From Distichodus sexfasciatus (taxonomy: Eukaryota; Chordata; Actinopteri; Characiformes; Distichodontidae), in assembly GCA_032718565.1 (NCBI GenBank), contig JAVGVS010000018.1, positions 1-64,000 of the forward strand: DNA of 64,000 bases. The letters are read 5' to 3'. Positions 34,201-46,453 of this stretch are shown here, piece after piece; position 1 is the stretch's first letter, and each line of letters starts with the position of its first letter. The notes below the pieces were generated by a model. It searched no databases and was not told the DNA's origin. It was given only the letters and a program-made list of their open reading frames with translations. A program made the position numbers and the translations under genes.

Positions 34201-37200
34201 TAAAGTAGAGCTGAAACGATTGTTCCAATAACTCGAATAATTCTATTACAAAAAATGGTCGAGGCAAATTTTTTTAGAATCGAAGCTTCGTTTAATTCAT
34301 TTTACTCACTAGAGTATGCGCCGCTTGTATTTCACACGGAGGCTTAATAGTGACACACAACGTTTTCAGTGGCGCGATCAAGACAAGACCTGATCCCTCT
34401 GTATGTGAAACTATTTGTGAGATGTTCCGTGCACTAAAACAGAAGTAAATGCATCAAAACGCATAAATGACATTTTCGCGATGTAAACATGCGCGCGCCC
34501 ATAAGCGCCGTTACTTGCTAGAACGATTTTCCATCGTTTATTCCGGAACGCACGCCCTGGAGCCGCATCACAATGAAGCGTAGTATTTAAATCAAGCATT
34601 TCTTTAAGCATAACAATATTCTCAATGTATTCAAACATTTTAAAGCATTATTTTATGTTTAAAAAAAAGACTGTGACTGTATCGGATTTGTATCAGTATC
34701 GGCAGATATCCAAATTCACAATATCGGTATCGGACATAAAAAATGTGTTATCGGCCCATCTCTAAATATTAATAATAATAATTTCATACTTACCCAAGTA
34801 GTTACGAGTAGCTACAGCTTCACTGATACGGATGCTAGTAGCACCAACAGGGATAATAAACATTTGATTGTATCCTGAAAACAGGGAAATTATATGAAGT
34901 ATAAAATATGAAGTCAAGTATTTCCATTCTAAGCTGTTGGAGGTGGGTGATGGTTACCGTTTGGTAAATCCCGCATGGAGAATGTATTCTTGACCCGGTA
35001 GCAGGATTGACCATTGCCCCCACACTGTAGACATGGGTCCTCCTGCTGTGTTGACTCCAGCATGCCATCACAGCCCAGACGCTGTGGGCAGGAAGTGAAC
35101 AATTACCAAAAAATCAACATTTTTGGATTAGACTCTTCACAGTAAGAATGCTGTATGTAGACATACAACAACAAATAAATAATGTTAATAAGTTTGATGT
35201 CAATCAATACGACTGAAATACAGTTTTAAAAATTCTATTCTTCCGGTGTAAGGATTTTTTTGCATATCTTATGTCAAATGTGGCAAACATCTCGTTTATC
35301 TAGATATGTAAGGCGCTCACCTTGCAAACTCCCTCCACACACATATCTTTTCTGCCGGGGTGGCAGGGAGTGCCGTCTACTACTGAGGAGCGATGGCGAT
35401 AGTAGAAGTTTTCTCCTCTGGGGATACAGTTCAGCTCACATGGGTTTTCTGCTATTGATGGGGCCGCAGAAAAGAAACAAAATGTAAAATAATCTGCTTT
35501 TGTTCACACATGTAAAATATCTAAAAATAAAGCTGTAAATGACATTTACAGGAAATTATGTTGTAGCATTAATAAGGTTTTGTAGCAGAACCCACTGATT
35601 AAACATATGTTTAAGGTGAATTTTTACGTGTACTACTACAGAATGTAACTCATCCGTTCTTATGTGTAACGTGTTGTCTAACCATCTGTTTTCAACTACA
35701 GGAGTCCAGCTGTGTGTAATGTGCTGGAACAGGTAGTATCACTGCTAGACTGTAAGTGGTCAACAACTCTATGAATATCCATCCAGCAGCATTTTTGTGG
35801 TCAAAACCACGGATGAAAAGCTTGTGCAGGGTTATGTGCAGAAGTTATGCATGACAACAGATATGCTGAAGGACCAAAAAGGTCCGGCAAAAATGAATGT
35901 ACTCTTAAAGAACGCTTAGCTCAAAGAGAATCTGTCTGCATACGCACCTCCATAGTACGGTAACCATTTATGGCGTTTTCCATGAAAGTCTGTGCCATCA
36001 AACTGAGAGCACTGTTCCTCTCGGAAATCTTTCGAGCCCTCAGGGCAGTCCTACGAGAAAATATAACACACTGTGAAATGCATCAGAAAGCACAAAAAAG
36101 CAAAGCTATTGGTAAATTAAGAGAATCTCAAAAAAGGAGGGAGTATTAATAGCCAGGTGAGTTGTCAGTGGTCTAACTACAAACTTGCAGAGGCACGTCT
36201 CTAGGTTTCATATTTACAGACAGAAGGGTCATATGGGTTCAGAGAATTTTTTAGATGTGTACCTGAATGTTACAGGAGCGATAGGATTTCTCAGGTCCCA
36301 CACAGTTGTGGCCTCCATCAGTGCTAAGAGAAAGAGTGTTTCAGCGCCAAGTGAATGATTACAACGGTGAACAATGGCTGTATGTGTCAAATGTCAAACG
36401 TTATTGTGTCAAAGTTATTGCCACATAAAACTAATTCTTTATAATACCATACAATACCATAACATCTATACACCCCCCAGGCAGTACATTCAAACAGCAG
36501 TGTGTTTTTCTGCATGTCTCTCCCTTTGGCTCTCCAGTTTAGTTTGATCACTACATGCCAACTCGGCTCAGTCTTTATTGAAAATATGAACTTGTCTGGT
36601 CAGGATGAGTGACATAATGTTATTCACTCAGGTTTGCATCAATCACAAATGATACTAAAGTAATAACAGTAATTATGGCCTCTGGCGCTTCCCATTTTTG
36701 CACTGCATGTCAGCACAATGACATTATGTGAACTTGTGTGCTGAGAGTTTGCAAGGCTTGGTTTTAATGGCCTGGTCACACTACAATGTCTCCAAACCTT
36801 CGATACACGTAATGTCTGGTTATATCTGTAAGAACGTCTGTAAGGAGGGAAGCATTAGTGTGTGGGGGTGTGAAAGTGTGGGTGTGTTAAGTGTTACTTA
36901 ACAAGGTAAAGCTTTGAGGAACAAAATGTTTTTTTTTGTTTTTTGGAAACGCCTGTTTTTAGGTTTGTCTGGCACATTCCCACCCTCACACTTCACAATG
37001 CTTCAGCTTGTCTGACATGTTCATATCTGAACATACTCTTCCTAGCTATACACTGCTGATTTTAGTGTCCTATGGCTAAATCCTTGCACATTTTATTTGA
37101 TCAGATGGATTGGCCAGATGATGACTGATGAAACATATGTTCATATTGACAGTATAAAGATAGGCAACACCTCTCACTTCAAAATAACCAGGTCGTCATG

Positions 37201-39028
37201 CACATCTTTTAAGAATGAATTATCTTTTAATAAAACATAGATTTTTGCAAAACTGCTGATATGAATTGATTTAAATACAAATACTTATAACAGAGAGCCA
37301 AAAAGTTAAGATAATTCAGCACTTCAAGAGATGGTGCGAGTTTGACAGACACAAAGTATTGCACACAAAATCAAGTGCAAGAGAGAACATGCAAACCAGA
37401 TTCCATTTCGGGCAAGATTTATGGACACAACGCTATGCTGGTAAAGGTTCTCTTCCTGAGCGCAACCTTCTCACAAAGCTTAAACTCTTTCAAACACACA
37501 ATTCAAGGCTATACCACCATCCATTCATTCACACAGTTTGTTAAAGATCTACAGTGAATGAAGAAATCAAAGCTACGGAGACTATTGTTGTCCTGTAATG
37601 TCATGTCTGAATAACAGCCAGTGGTACTCCTCAGTTGAACATTTACCAAGTCATTATACACTCTTCTGTGGAAACACTGATGTAATGTTTTGTAAAAACA
37701 TAAAAGATAAGCACAATCTTAACACTACAAATATATAAATTTGCTTTTAAGTATTAAGTCAGGCTCAGTCTTTTTAATACTATATTAAGCATTAAAAAGG
37801 CACAGTCTTTCCCTTGTCTGTCTCTAAAAGCTTGGCAGCGAACAGCGAAGGGCACCCAGTCTTTCAAATTAGGGCTTGTCAGGGAAACGCCTGCTTTTAT
37901 CCTAGAGCCAGGTTCTAAGGTGAATAGACACTTTTTTTGAACTACTAGTGTTTGTCTCTCTGGAGAAGGGAAGTCAAAGTTGTGGGTAGCCATGTGACAT
38001 GTAAAATGCAAAAATGTATCCTATATGCTGTTTTTATACGAAAAAAAGAGTTTAGCAATCTGACTAGACAAACTGTCTAAGGATTTATCCCTCAAGCAAA
38101 ACTGGACATTCCCTTTTTTAACGTTTAGTTTGAATATGGCAACAGCAGAGTTTTCTGGCAGTGGCAATTTCAAAACTGTTCTGTTTCAATTACAAAACAA
38201 AACTCTGCCCCAGGGAACTCTGATTCATTGGATTCACACATATTTGTACACAAGCAGACCATCACAGACATGATGCTGCCTAATTAAGTGTCTGTGAGTT
38301 GACTGCTTACCGCTGAGTCACACATCGCCTCGTCCTCACCGTTACACCACTGCCACATGTGCGGCTGCATTCTCCATACGGCCTCCATTCCTCCCAGTGA
38401 TCACCACTTGGGAGCTGAAAACACACCAATCACATTTTAGTCCTTTACGACAAGAGCATGCTCTCCGGTACGTAAATGATTGATCCTCCATAACTTTTTC
38501 CTTTTCCACCTTATAAACACATATTATGAAAAACTGTTCTAGGTAATATTTGTTTATGGAATAGCAATGGTCCAGTAAATAAGGCAGAAGTGATGCTCAC
38601 TGGAGAGCTCAGAGAGACTTGCTAACATGTGCAGCAGAACATGGATCTCTCCAGTGCAGTGGATACAGCACGACAAGGCAATTTCCATATAAAGACGTAA
38701 AAATACCCACAACTTTTGGCCATAAGCTGAATGCTAGAGTAAAGTTTAATGTTATAAATGCTGGATAAAAGGAAAACATACAATGCCAAAATAATCTGGA
38801 ATATATTAATTATTTAAATGAAAATATAACTCATTGGTTCTAGGAATACTGGCTCTTCGTCCCACATCAAGTCTTTGTCTGTGTGTCAAGATATAATGCA
38901 TTGTATACTACAATTCAATCTACCATGGCTAAGTAGTTTATATCTTTTCAAATTTCCTCTCAACTCACTGTGAACACAGCAGGGCTCAGGAGAAACTGCA
39001 GGGATACTGCAACCAACAGCACCTTCAT
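22083..39028 (-). CDS. papln: Papilin
   Basis: Secreted extracellular-matrix proteoglycan-like protein of the ADAMTS-like family. Coding exons, 5' to 3': 39028-38969 (signal peptide MKVLLVAVSLQFLLSPAVFT), 38414-38311, 36323-36263, 36050-35948, 35451-35321, 35081-34958, 34874-34794, 33934-33762, 33356-33233, 33042-32916, 31327-31123, 30129-29953, 29863-29713, 29534-29451, 28698-28545, 28402-28318, 28237-28132, 27700-27370, 25704-25543, 25076-24949, 24463-24352, 24237-24091, 23624-23497, 23406-23298, 23206-23043, 22255-22083. All junction phases agree: 3504 bases, 1167 codons plus stop. Order: TSP1, Cys-rich and spacer region, four more TSP1, three papilin cassettes (YGCC...GC), one Kunitz, three Ig domains, C-terminal PLAC. 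A non-coding first exon probably ends at 40488 (donor GTAAGT). Confidence 0.93.
27370..27700 (-). CDS. papln: papln Kunitz exon
   Basis: Single exon encoding a Kunitz inhibitor domain: Cys in 'MSCQLPHTPGLCDQW', then 'YYYDSATSRCLHFWYGGC' and 'NNFATMEECQYTC', with all six cysteines. After the domain the same frame stays open as an Arg/Ala-rich stretch to the donor and matches the phase of the next exon. A second frame is also open there and looks more protein-like (see findings). Confidence 0.9.
29713..31327 (-). CDS. papln: papln TSP1 repeat exons
   Basis: Three consecutive exons (31327-31123, 30129-29953, 29863-29713) carry TSP1 repeats with 'WNQCSVTCGGGSQ', 'CSVTCGSGEQTRD' and 'CSKSCSSGLRERQ'. 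Introns split repeats just before the CSxxC motif, so the repeat-starting Trp (SQWSQ, GDWGL) lies at the end of the preceding exon. A V-segment relic lies in the intron between the first two. Confidence 0.9.
30334..30540 (-). pseudogene. TRBV: Decayed inverted V segment inside papln intron
   Basis: In the papln intron between exons 31123 and 30129, the minus strand aligns by eye with the V-d/V-e family. It keeps 'cagtttatttgtcatagac' (FR3 start), a 'ggtactgtgcgg' end in place of WYCAA, and the spacer and nonamer remnant 'gagagttgtacaaaaaac'. The heptamer is lost and stop codons interrupt every attempt at the V frame. No leader was found. It is about 10.8 kb beyond V-e. Confidence 0.75.
34046..34764. 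mobile_element. Non-autonomous hAT-type element in papln intron
   Basis: 719 bases flanked by an exact 8-bp target duplication AATATTAA (34038-34045 and 34765-34772). The ends CAGAGATG and CATCTCTA are imperfect inverted repeats, and 'gccgataa'-like motifs recur just inside both ends. The 8-bp duplication and CAGAGATG end fit the hAT superfamily. No transposase frame is present. Confidence 0.88.
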
Positions 39029-40487
39029 TGTTCACTAGAGGACAGAGATATGTATTTCTGAAGTGCTGCAGGAGAAATGCAATGGAAATGGAAGGCATGA
39101 CACATAAAAATGCTTTAACATCTTTCATGCAATAGGCAAAAAAGCAGTGATTTTGAGCCTATGTTTGTCTGGGGATTTTCACACTTGTAAATAACTCATG
39201 CACTCAAGATCCTGCAACAAACTGATGTAAAAAGTGAGCATTAGCATTATCAGCATGCATGTTAGGTGAAGTGGCATTCCTAGGGGCAAACACTTTGAGT
39301 CTTTTAGCTTCCCACCCAAAAATAAAACAGCGACAAGCTCTGCATCACACGCCCCAAACACAAGCATTTTTCAAACAGAACTTTAATTGCATAATAGAGA
39401 TATTTACAGCAAGTTTCAGGCAGTTTGAGAGTAGTTTGTTTTTTTGGATATTATCAGTGACTGGGAAGGAACTCAGAAAGCCAGTGGGCACTAGACACTT
39501 CCAGACAATCTGACTGTTCATAATTAGAACCCCTTCGTGCTTGTTATCAGTGTCAGTGACCCTCTACTGTGAGGAAGCCATCGGTCCTTTGTTAAAGTAG
39601 GTGACAGGGAATTTAACACTAATTATTCTAGCAGTGCAAGTGTCTAAGTTGGACTGCTCACTTAATCATTGACATGTATGCCACACAAAATGTGATAAAT
39701 CTCATTTAAAACAGCACTGTGGGCAAGAAGGTTTCTGAGACACAGCAGAGATGAACCCAAATGACAGAGATGACATCTGCTTGGTATTAAACACAGGTCA
39801 GATATGGAGGGACAAAAAAAATCATAGTAGACAGTGCCAAAAGCTAGCATTTAGAATCTAGAGTTAGTATCTTAAAACTGTTAAACATGGTTTTTTGTAA
39901 TGCAAAACCATGCATGTAGTATGGAATCCTAGAAGATATGAACTCTGAACAATTACACTCAATACTTTCTAAAACCTTAAGAAACTGAATTTAGATTTAG
40001 ACACTTCAGTCTAGGACCTCGTAAATCACCCAATGAAAACCGCTGAATACAGGCACAGAATGTCTGATTAACAACTAAACCCCAAGCAAGTGTTATTAAA
40101 GAAGTAACTTTGTAAAAATAGATTAATAGCTTTGTTGCATGTAAGGACATGCTTGCTAAAACTAACGATAATATATAATTATAATATATATCATATTATA
40201 ATATATAATAAAAAGTGTAATATAAATAATTAATTTGGCAACAATACGTTTCTATGCCTATGACATAACACCAGAACTTGCTGTTGTTTAAATGCAGTGT
40301 TACTTCTGGTTTAAAATGACAAAAGACCTAGAGCTTTGCTCAAGTTTGGCTCGGGAGTAAAGCGAGAGACGCTGGATACAGCCCGAAGAGCTTAAGTTAA
40401 ATACCGAAAAACTCCTTCTGACACTAATATTATTATTATTACCACAGTCAGTAAAGTTAGGAAAATAATGGAAAGGCTGCGACTTAC
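39029..40487. other. papln first intron
   Basis: Between the coding start of papln and the presumed untranslated first exon. AT-rich, with ATAT repeats near 40170-40210. No other exon was recognised. Confidence 0.5.
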
Positions 40488-40584
40488 CGGTTACGGATCA
40501 GCGGATCAAATTTCCTCCAACTCTCACTATCCCGCGTCCGAGAGAGAAAACCGCTCACAACTCACAGCGCGCCGACTTTATGTT
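40488..40584 (-). promoter_or_regulatory. papln: Probable papln untranslated first exon and start region
   Basis: On the minus strand a good donor (CCG/GTAAGTCGC, exon end 40488) follows a GC-richer stretch containing 'gcgcgctgtgagttgtgagc'. No ATG opens a long frame here. I take it as the 5'UTR exon; the transcript start and any overlap with the CT satellite are unknown. Confidence 0.5.
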
Positions 40585-40635
40585 GTTCTCTCTGTCTCTC
40601 TCTCTCTGTCTCTCTCTCTCTCACACACTCATGTT

Positions 40636-40691
<56 letters not shown>

Positions 40692-40698
40692 TCATGTT

Positions 40699-40744
<46 letters not shown>

Positions 40745-40932
40745 TCACACACTCATGTTGCTCTCTCTCTCTTCACACTCATGTTGCTCTCTCTCTCTCT
40801 CTCTCTCCTCATGTTGTTCTCTCTCTCATGTTGTTCTCTCTCTCTCATGTTGTTCTCTCTCTCCATGTTGTTCTCTCTCTCATGTTGCTCTCTCATGTTG
40901 CTCTCTCTCTCTCTCTCTCTCTCTCTCATGTT

Positions 40933-40990
<58 letters not shown>

Positions 40991-41174
40991 TCATGTTGCT
41001 CTCTCTCTCTCACACTCATACCTTCATGCTGCCTCTCTCTCTCTCTCTCTCTCCTCACACCTATGCTGCTCTCTCTCTCTCACACACACCATGCTGCTCT
41101 CTCTCATGTTGCTCTCTCTCTCTCTCATGTTGCTCTCGCCTCTCATGTTGCTCTCTCTCGCCACACCTATGTTG

Positions 41175-41221
<47 letters not shown>

Positions 41222-41369
41222 TCATGTTGCTCTTTCTCTCATGTTACTCTCTCTCTCTCTCTCTCATGTTGCTCTCTCTCTCTCTCTCTCATGTTGCTCT
41301 CTCTCTCTCTCATGCGTTGCCTCTCTCTCGCCCTCTCATGTTGCTCTCTCTCTCACACACACTCATGTT

Positions 41370-41413
<44 letters not shown>

Positions 41414-41439
41414 GCACACTCATGTTGCTCTCTCTCTGT

Positions 41440-41473
<34 letters not shown>

Positions 41474-41590
41474 TCATGCTGTTTCTCTGTCTCTCTCTCT
41501 CTCTCTCTCTCTCCACACACACACACGCACACACACACTCATGCTGCTCTTTCTCTCATGTCACTCTCTCTCTCTCTCTCTCTCTCCTCA
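40585..41590. repeat. Kilobase CT-rich satellite punctuated by CATGTTG
   Basis: About 1 kb made of (CT)n and (CA)n blocks separated by many copies of 'actcatgttgctctctctct'-type units. Long frames without stops cross it on both strands, but they are only Ser/Leu or Arg/Glu repeats and not genes. It abuts the 5' end of papln. Confidence 0.95.
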
Positions 41591-43214
41591 GCGCTGACAG
41601 AAATCATGGGCAATTATCCCGAAGTTGTAATTTCCCAGTAAAAATGGCTGTTAATGATTAAGGTTCTCCGATTTCAGCTATGGAATGCGGCGGATACCAC
41701 CTAGGCATTTACTTAATTATTAAGTTGTGGAGCTCTTTCTTCTTAAATACAATTCTATCAATAAAACTAAAATCTGGATTATTGATTACATCCAAATTGT
41801 CAAAGTGGAAGTAGAAGAAACTGAATTGCACGTAAGTTTTCAACTGAATTTTATTTTCCTCTAAGTTCAAATAAGTGACTAAAGATGGTCATATTTTTAT
41901 GACTACTATGCAACACACAGCATACACAGAAAAAAAAACTAGAGAAATCCAACTTACACACATAGGCGTGTTTATTTTAGGGGAACCACTGAAGCCTTAA
42001 TGGAGACCATGAAAAGGAAAACACACTATGCCTTTTACACTCCAGTTGTGGGGAACTCCAAATGCAGAAGACACACCACAAACAAATTGTAATTAAAGAA
42101 AGGCTGGTGGTAAGCTAAAATATACATTTCTAAACAGTCAGCCCCAAATTAGGCATAGCAGCAGCAGCATCTTTGATGAGCTGATGATGGGTTTCCTGTT
42201 GCCCTCAAGGAGATACTCATTTCTGTGTGTTCCCAAAAATGTCACTGGTAAAATGAAGGGAAAAGGGATGAGGTTTTCCTCTGTGTTTAAAAACATCATG
42301 ACAGAGGACTTTATCCCCCCACCAGAATTTCTCTCCAGTAATTTGCTTTCCATGATGATTTATGCGCACAGACAGGGTAGCTCTTGGTGATGGTGGGACT
42401 CCAGGCTATTTTGTGTATTGTTGTGGCGCAGTCAGTGTAAAAGAGTATGATTATAGGTGCTTCCTTAAAGGATCTGAAATTAGTTTGGCTGACATCCAGG
42501 GGACCTCTTCCACCATAAGCCTCCTAAGACTCCTCTTGCGCAGAGACCAAATAAATCTCACATGCAAACTCTCTTGTGCTGTGAGGTGGTAGCCATTTTA
42601 AGCCTGATGAGATAATCCTCCAATTACTTTCACAAATTCTGATATGTGGACATATACACACCTCTCTAATGTTGAACCGGAGTGACTCACAACAGATGGT
42701 CATAGTCTTGTTGAATATTTAAATACAGACATGAGGTAAAAGGTCATTTAAGACAATGTTTTTGCTAGTGGATCCTGCTAGTAACAATCTACTTGGTTTG
42801 ACTTTGACAAAATCTGATTAATCCAAACCAAGATTTATGCTCCTTTCACCAGGGCCTTTTTAGACATTATACAAGACTTCCACATCTGTCTTTCAGAAAA
42901 CCCAAGTATGCTAGCTCATTCATTACACCTAACCAGGGCTTTAAAAAGAAAGCTAAACTACAGCATTTACATCAACATTGGAATTATCTCAATGTTACAT
43001 TGTAGCTAAAAACATACATTATATAGACACACATGCACAGACATCATACAGAATATACATTACGAGGCTGCCACATCCACATGCCACCCAAGCAGATGGG
43101 TTTAAAGGCATGAAAAGCATACATTTCCCCCCCTCCTTTTTTCGCTCCATTTTTAGGTCCCCAAACTTAAGACCTTTAAGGCCATTAAAACCTTTTCTTG
43201 ACATTTGGCCTTTT
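41591..43214 (-). other. Possible 3'UTR of the coiled-coil gene
   Basis: No exon was recognised. The part next to 43214 may be the 3'UTR of the minus-strand coiled-coil ORF; a minus-strand AATAAA occurs at 41971-41976. This is inference from position. Confidence 0.35.
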
Positions 43215-43487
43215 TCAGAGCTGCCGGCTAAGTTTCTGGGCTTGTCTCTCCTTAGCATCGAAGGCGTATTTGGTGTCCTGCAGCTGCTCGATGATCTCCT
43301 TGGCCTCCTTCATGTCCAGGGCGAGCTGGCTGTACTTCTCAGTCAGTTCTTGGTTCTCTCTGCGCAGCTCCACCACCAGTTGGCTGAGTTCCTCACTCTG
43401 TCGTCCGCAGTGCTGCTTCAGCTGCTCCATCTCAGACAGAGTCGCTTCCATGCGCTTCACCAGGCCCTCCAGCTTGTCCTTCGACAT
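43215..43487 (-). CDS. Small coiled-coil protein, function unknown
   Basis: An intact 90-codon frame starting MSKDKLEGLVKRMEATLSE and ending QKLSRQL. It is rich in Glu, Gln, Lys and Leu with Leu/Ile/Met at heptad spacing ('LSQLVVELRRENQELTEKY', 'IIEQLQD'), so most of it should be one alpha-helical coiled coil. There is no signal peptide or membrane segment. An in-frame TGA lies about eight codons before the ATG, supporting this start, and a possible acceptor (TTTACAG) lies in the 5'UTR. GC content is higher than in its surroundings. I do not recognise the family. It could be a complete small gene or one exon of a longer coiled-coil gene. Confidence 0.65.
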   Translation of the reverse strand: MSKDKLEGLVKRMEATLSEMEQLKQHCGRQSEELSQLVVELRRENQELTEKYSQLALDMKEAKEIIEQLQDTKYAFDAKERQAQKLSRQL

Positions 43488-45447
43488 GGCTTCTGGCTGT
43501 AAACCTCAGCTTCAGTCCCAATGGAGTTGATGTGAGCGATAGCAGTGGCGGTGAGGAGACTGAGCCTGTATGTCACCTACAGTCCAGATAATAGTACCTG
43601 TCCCGGCTGAGTACTTAGGGACTAATCCTTGATTGCCTGCCTGCCTCACATGGGATGGGACACCCGTCCTTCTCCCCCTTCCCCCCACCATCTCTTTCAC
43701 TTTCTCTAATCCCCTTAGAAGGTCTATCCTTAGCTTTGCCCTGCATAGACTGTGGCTGACAGTGGTCTGGGGACAGTGAATCCAGACAGGCCTCCAGGGT
43801 TTAAAGGAACGAAAGATTAACTTGTTGCTCGTCCCCTGTGCCTCAGAGTAAGCCATATTAAACCTCCCCAAAAACTTGGCCCAGGTACAGCAGGTAATTA
43901 CAGACACTAAGGCACGTGCTTGTGCACATGGGAGTCGTTCGGCTTAGTCTGAGTCAAGGCTTGTTCAGGACAAATCAGAACTGAACTCAATGTAACACAA
44001 GTCTAAAATGTTATGTAATGGTAAAAGTGAACTCACTAGAATGCCAACCTTTAAAATAGTGCCAAGATGTAGCATGCCACTTAATTTATATAAATAAAAT
44101 TATAGACAGAGCTGTACAATATATTGCTAGAGCACCATCATGGTATTGTAAGCATGAGCAATAGGCATGTTGCAAGAGTTGGAATGACAAGTTAAACACC
44201 TCATGCAAATTAAGAACTCATATGGTTCTTAATTCCCATGACTATTCTACATAAGATGTCTACCTTTTATCACATCTTTTGAAACTCAGGTTTAAGGGTT
44301 CTTGAAAAAAGTTCAACATTAACATTAGAGGCATTTTACAGTATATTTGTGGAAGTTCACCCTGAAAAAAGTGTTTGATTAAAAATATTTTATTCTCTGA
44401 ACTCTACCTTATATAATATCACCCCACTCATTGTAGAATTATTAATTAAAATTTCACTTTAAGCTGTGAAATTAATATGGTTAAAGTCCTGTATTTCATT
44501 TAGCAATTTATATCACAGGCCTTTTTCCCCAATATCCTAATTATGCCACAATTACGTGCTCTTTTTTAGACGTGTTATCGTCGCCCATTGCCAACTGTTC
44601 TAAAAAGATAGTTTTGACATGTTGCATGTATAACTGAGCATATGTTACATTAATAATACATGTATTTTAAATGTCAGAATCAATGTTAATGTTGAGAATA
44701 ATCCACTTCACCGGTGGTGGAGGTTTAGAGGAGAGCCAACACAAACTATACATTTCAGCTTGCAGGTGAGGCACTGAGATGGAACAGAAAACTCCAAAAT
44801 GACAGGCTTGCACAGTTCAGAACCATGCTACAATTATAATACACATCATCAACCAGGACTGCCTGGCCACGCAGCCCCAATGGCGACAGCTAATGCCTCC
44901 AGAGCTCCAGGCATTTCGCCAATTACACTTGGGCACTTGGCAGTGAGGAAACACACAACATGCCAGAGAAGCAGAAACCAATAAGCCTTTCACATTGCAG
45001 AGATGTGATCCACCCAGATTAGATAAGTGTATTGACAAAGGGATTTTAGTGATGAATAACTGAGGTGAGGCCTGAGGTGAGGTGTTTAACTGTTACAACT
45101 AACAAAAAATTATTAGGGACACATCATTTCAGGTCTGAAAAACACTTTTATAGTTCCATTTTATTCTAGGGTTGTAAACAAGTCCTATGGTCAGCAATTG
45201 TCCTTATAGTTGTATCGTTCTATTGTTGCAAAACATCAGTAGTGAGAAACGGAACGTTCTTCTACAGTTTTGTTCTGGGTTTAACTGAAGTTTCAAAGGT
45301 TAAAATGTTTTCAAGAAAGTACAATCACAGGACAGTCTGAGATTAAAAACAAATAGAACCAAGAACAATATCTTGCCGTAACTCACCCAAACGAATCTAA
45401 AGAGTATAATAGAGAGGACAGGAGAAGTTGCTCAAACAAGCTTCCCC
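43488..45447. other. Spacer between coiled-coil gene and psen1
   Basis: GC-richer for the first 400 bases (43.5-43.9 kb), probably 5'UTR or promoter of the coiled-coil gene; an open minus-strand frame there (43512-43907) shows no recognisable domain. The rest is AT-rich without a recognised feature. Confidence 0.4.
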
Positions 45448-45453
45448 TTTATT
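45448..45453 (-). terminator. psen1: psen1 polyadenylation signal
   Basis: AATAAA on the minus strand ('gaataaagggg'), about 1.0 kb after the psen1 stop codon, implying a 3'UTR of about 1 kb (46453 down to about 45430). Confidence 0.6.
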
Positions 45454-46453
45454 CAGGAGCCTTTCACATTAGTTACAAACCATTTACAAAATCAATCAAC
45501 ATAATGTTCAGCTTTTTTGTAGAAAAAAAAAAAGACACGATGAAATGAAGCACTCAAGAAATTTATCTACAAAAGAAAAAGTCACCAAGTGTATTGTTAT
45601 TAAAAAAAATAATCTCCCACCTAAGCTTTGGTGAAATTTAACATCCAACTATAAATGAGAGTTGGGTGATAGTCTAATTGTTACATTCCAAAATGACACC
45701 TCTCCACATTCTGTAACAACAAACAGTAGCTCGAGACAAAAATGCAAAATGCAGCAATATGCCAATATGTAGCATCTTGTTACATCATGTCAGAAGAACA
45801 TAATCTTCAACCCCTCAAATTCTAGGCACCCTTAATGGAGAAAAGGAAAGACAGAAAGAAAAACCATTACTTTGTACCAACCATTAAGTCAAAGCCATTT
45901 ACAGTTCACCTCCAATCACAGGTCACCGATTAAATGCCATACATAGATAATGCTGAATTTCTGTAATGCCTAACGCCCGATTTATTTTAATGCATCTGCA
46001 CTCAGGATGGTCAATAATAAAAAACAATGCATGTGTTCCTCATCCAGTTTAAAGATTTCTGTCACATTAGTTAAACCATTGCAGAATTTATACAGTGAAT
46101 ATGAAGTGTGATTAACATCCATACTGGTTCCAAACCCCCCAGTTCCACAGTTTTAAGCTCAGACAGTTACTACAAGATTACCTCAAATGTCAACATCGGT
46201 TGTCTGCAGGGTTTTCTGAGACAGTCTCCAATTATCAACCTCTTTTGGTAAAACAAAGAAAATAAATCACACTTGGAGGTAAAGAATGAAAAGCTGGATG
46301 CCTTCTCTCCAAACAGAGCAACAGAAATAAAAATGGAGAGAACAGTCTCATCCAGCAGAAAGGAACCAGGGCAGTGCCACTGTGCCCCTTTTCCCTCTCC
46401 TCCGAAGGTTCAGGTCCTCAAAGTGGCACACGGGGTGGAGGTGCCAGTTTCTG

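Noticed and set aside
40468..41661. Very long open frames of Ser/Leu/His or Arg/Glu on both strands
   Set aside because: They are translations of the CT/CA satellite with no other composition; stops are absent because the repeat lacks them, not because of coding.
43512..43907. 131-codon minus-strand frame upstream of the coiled-coil gene
   Set aside because: Composition is mixed with no domain, and it ends out of frame just before the coiled-coil ATG; more likely 5'UTR or promoter.
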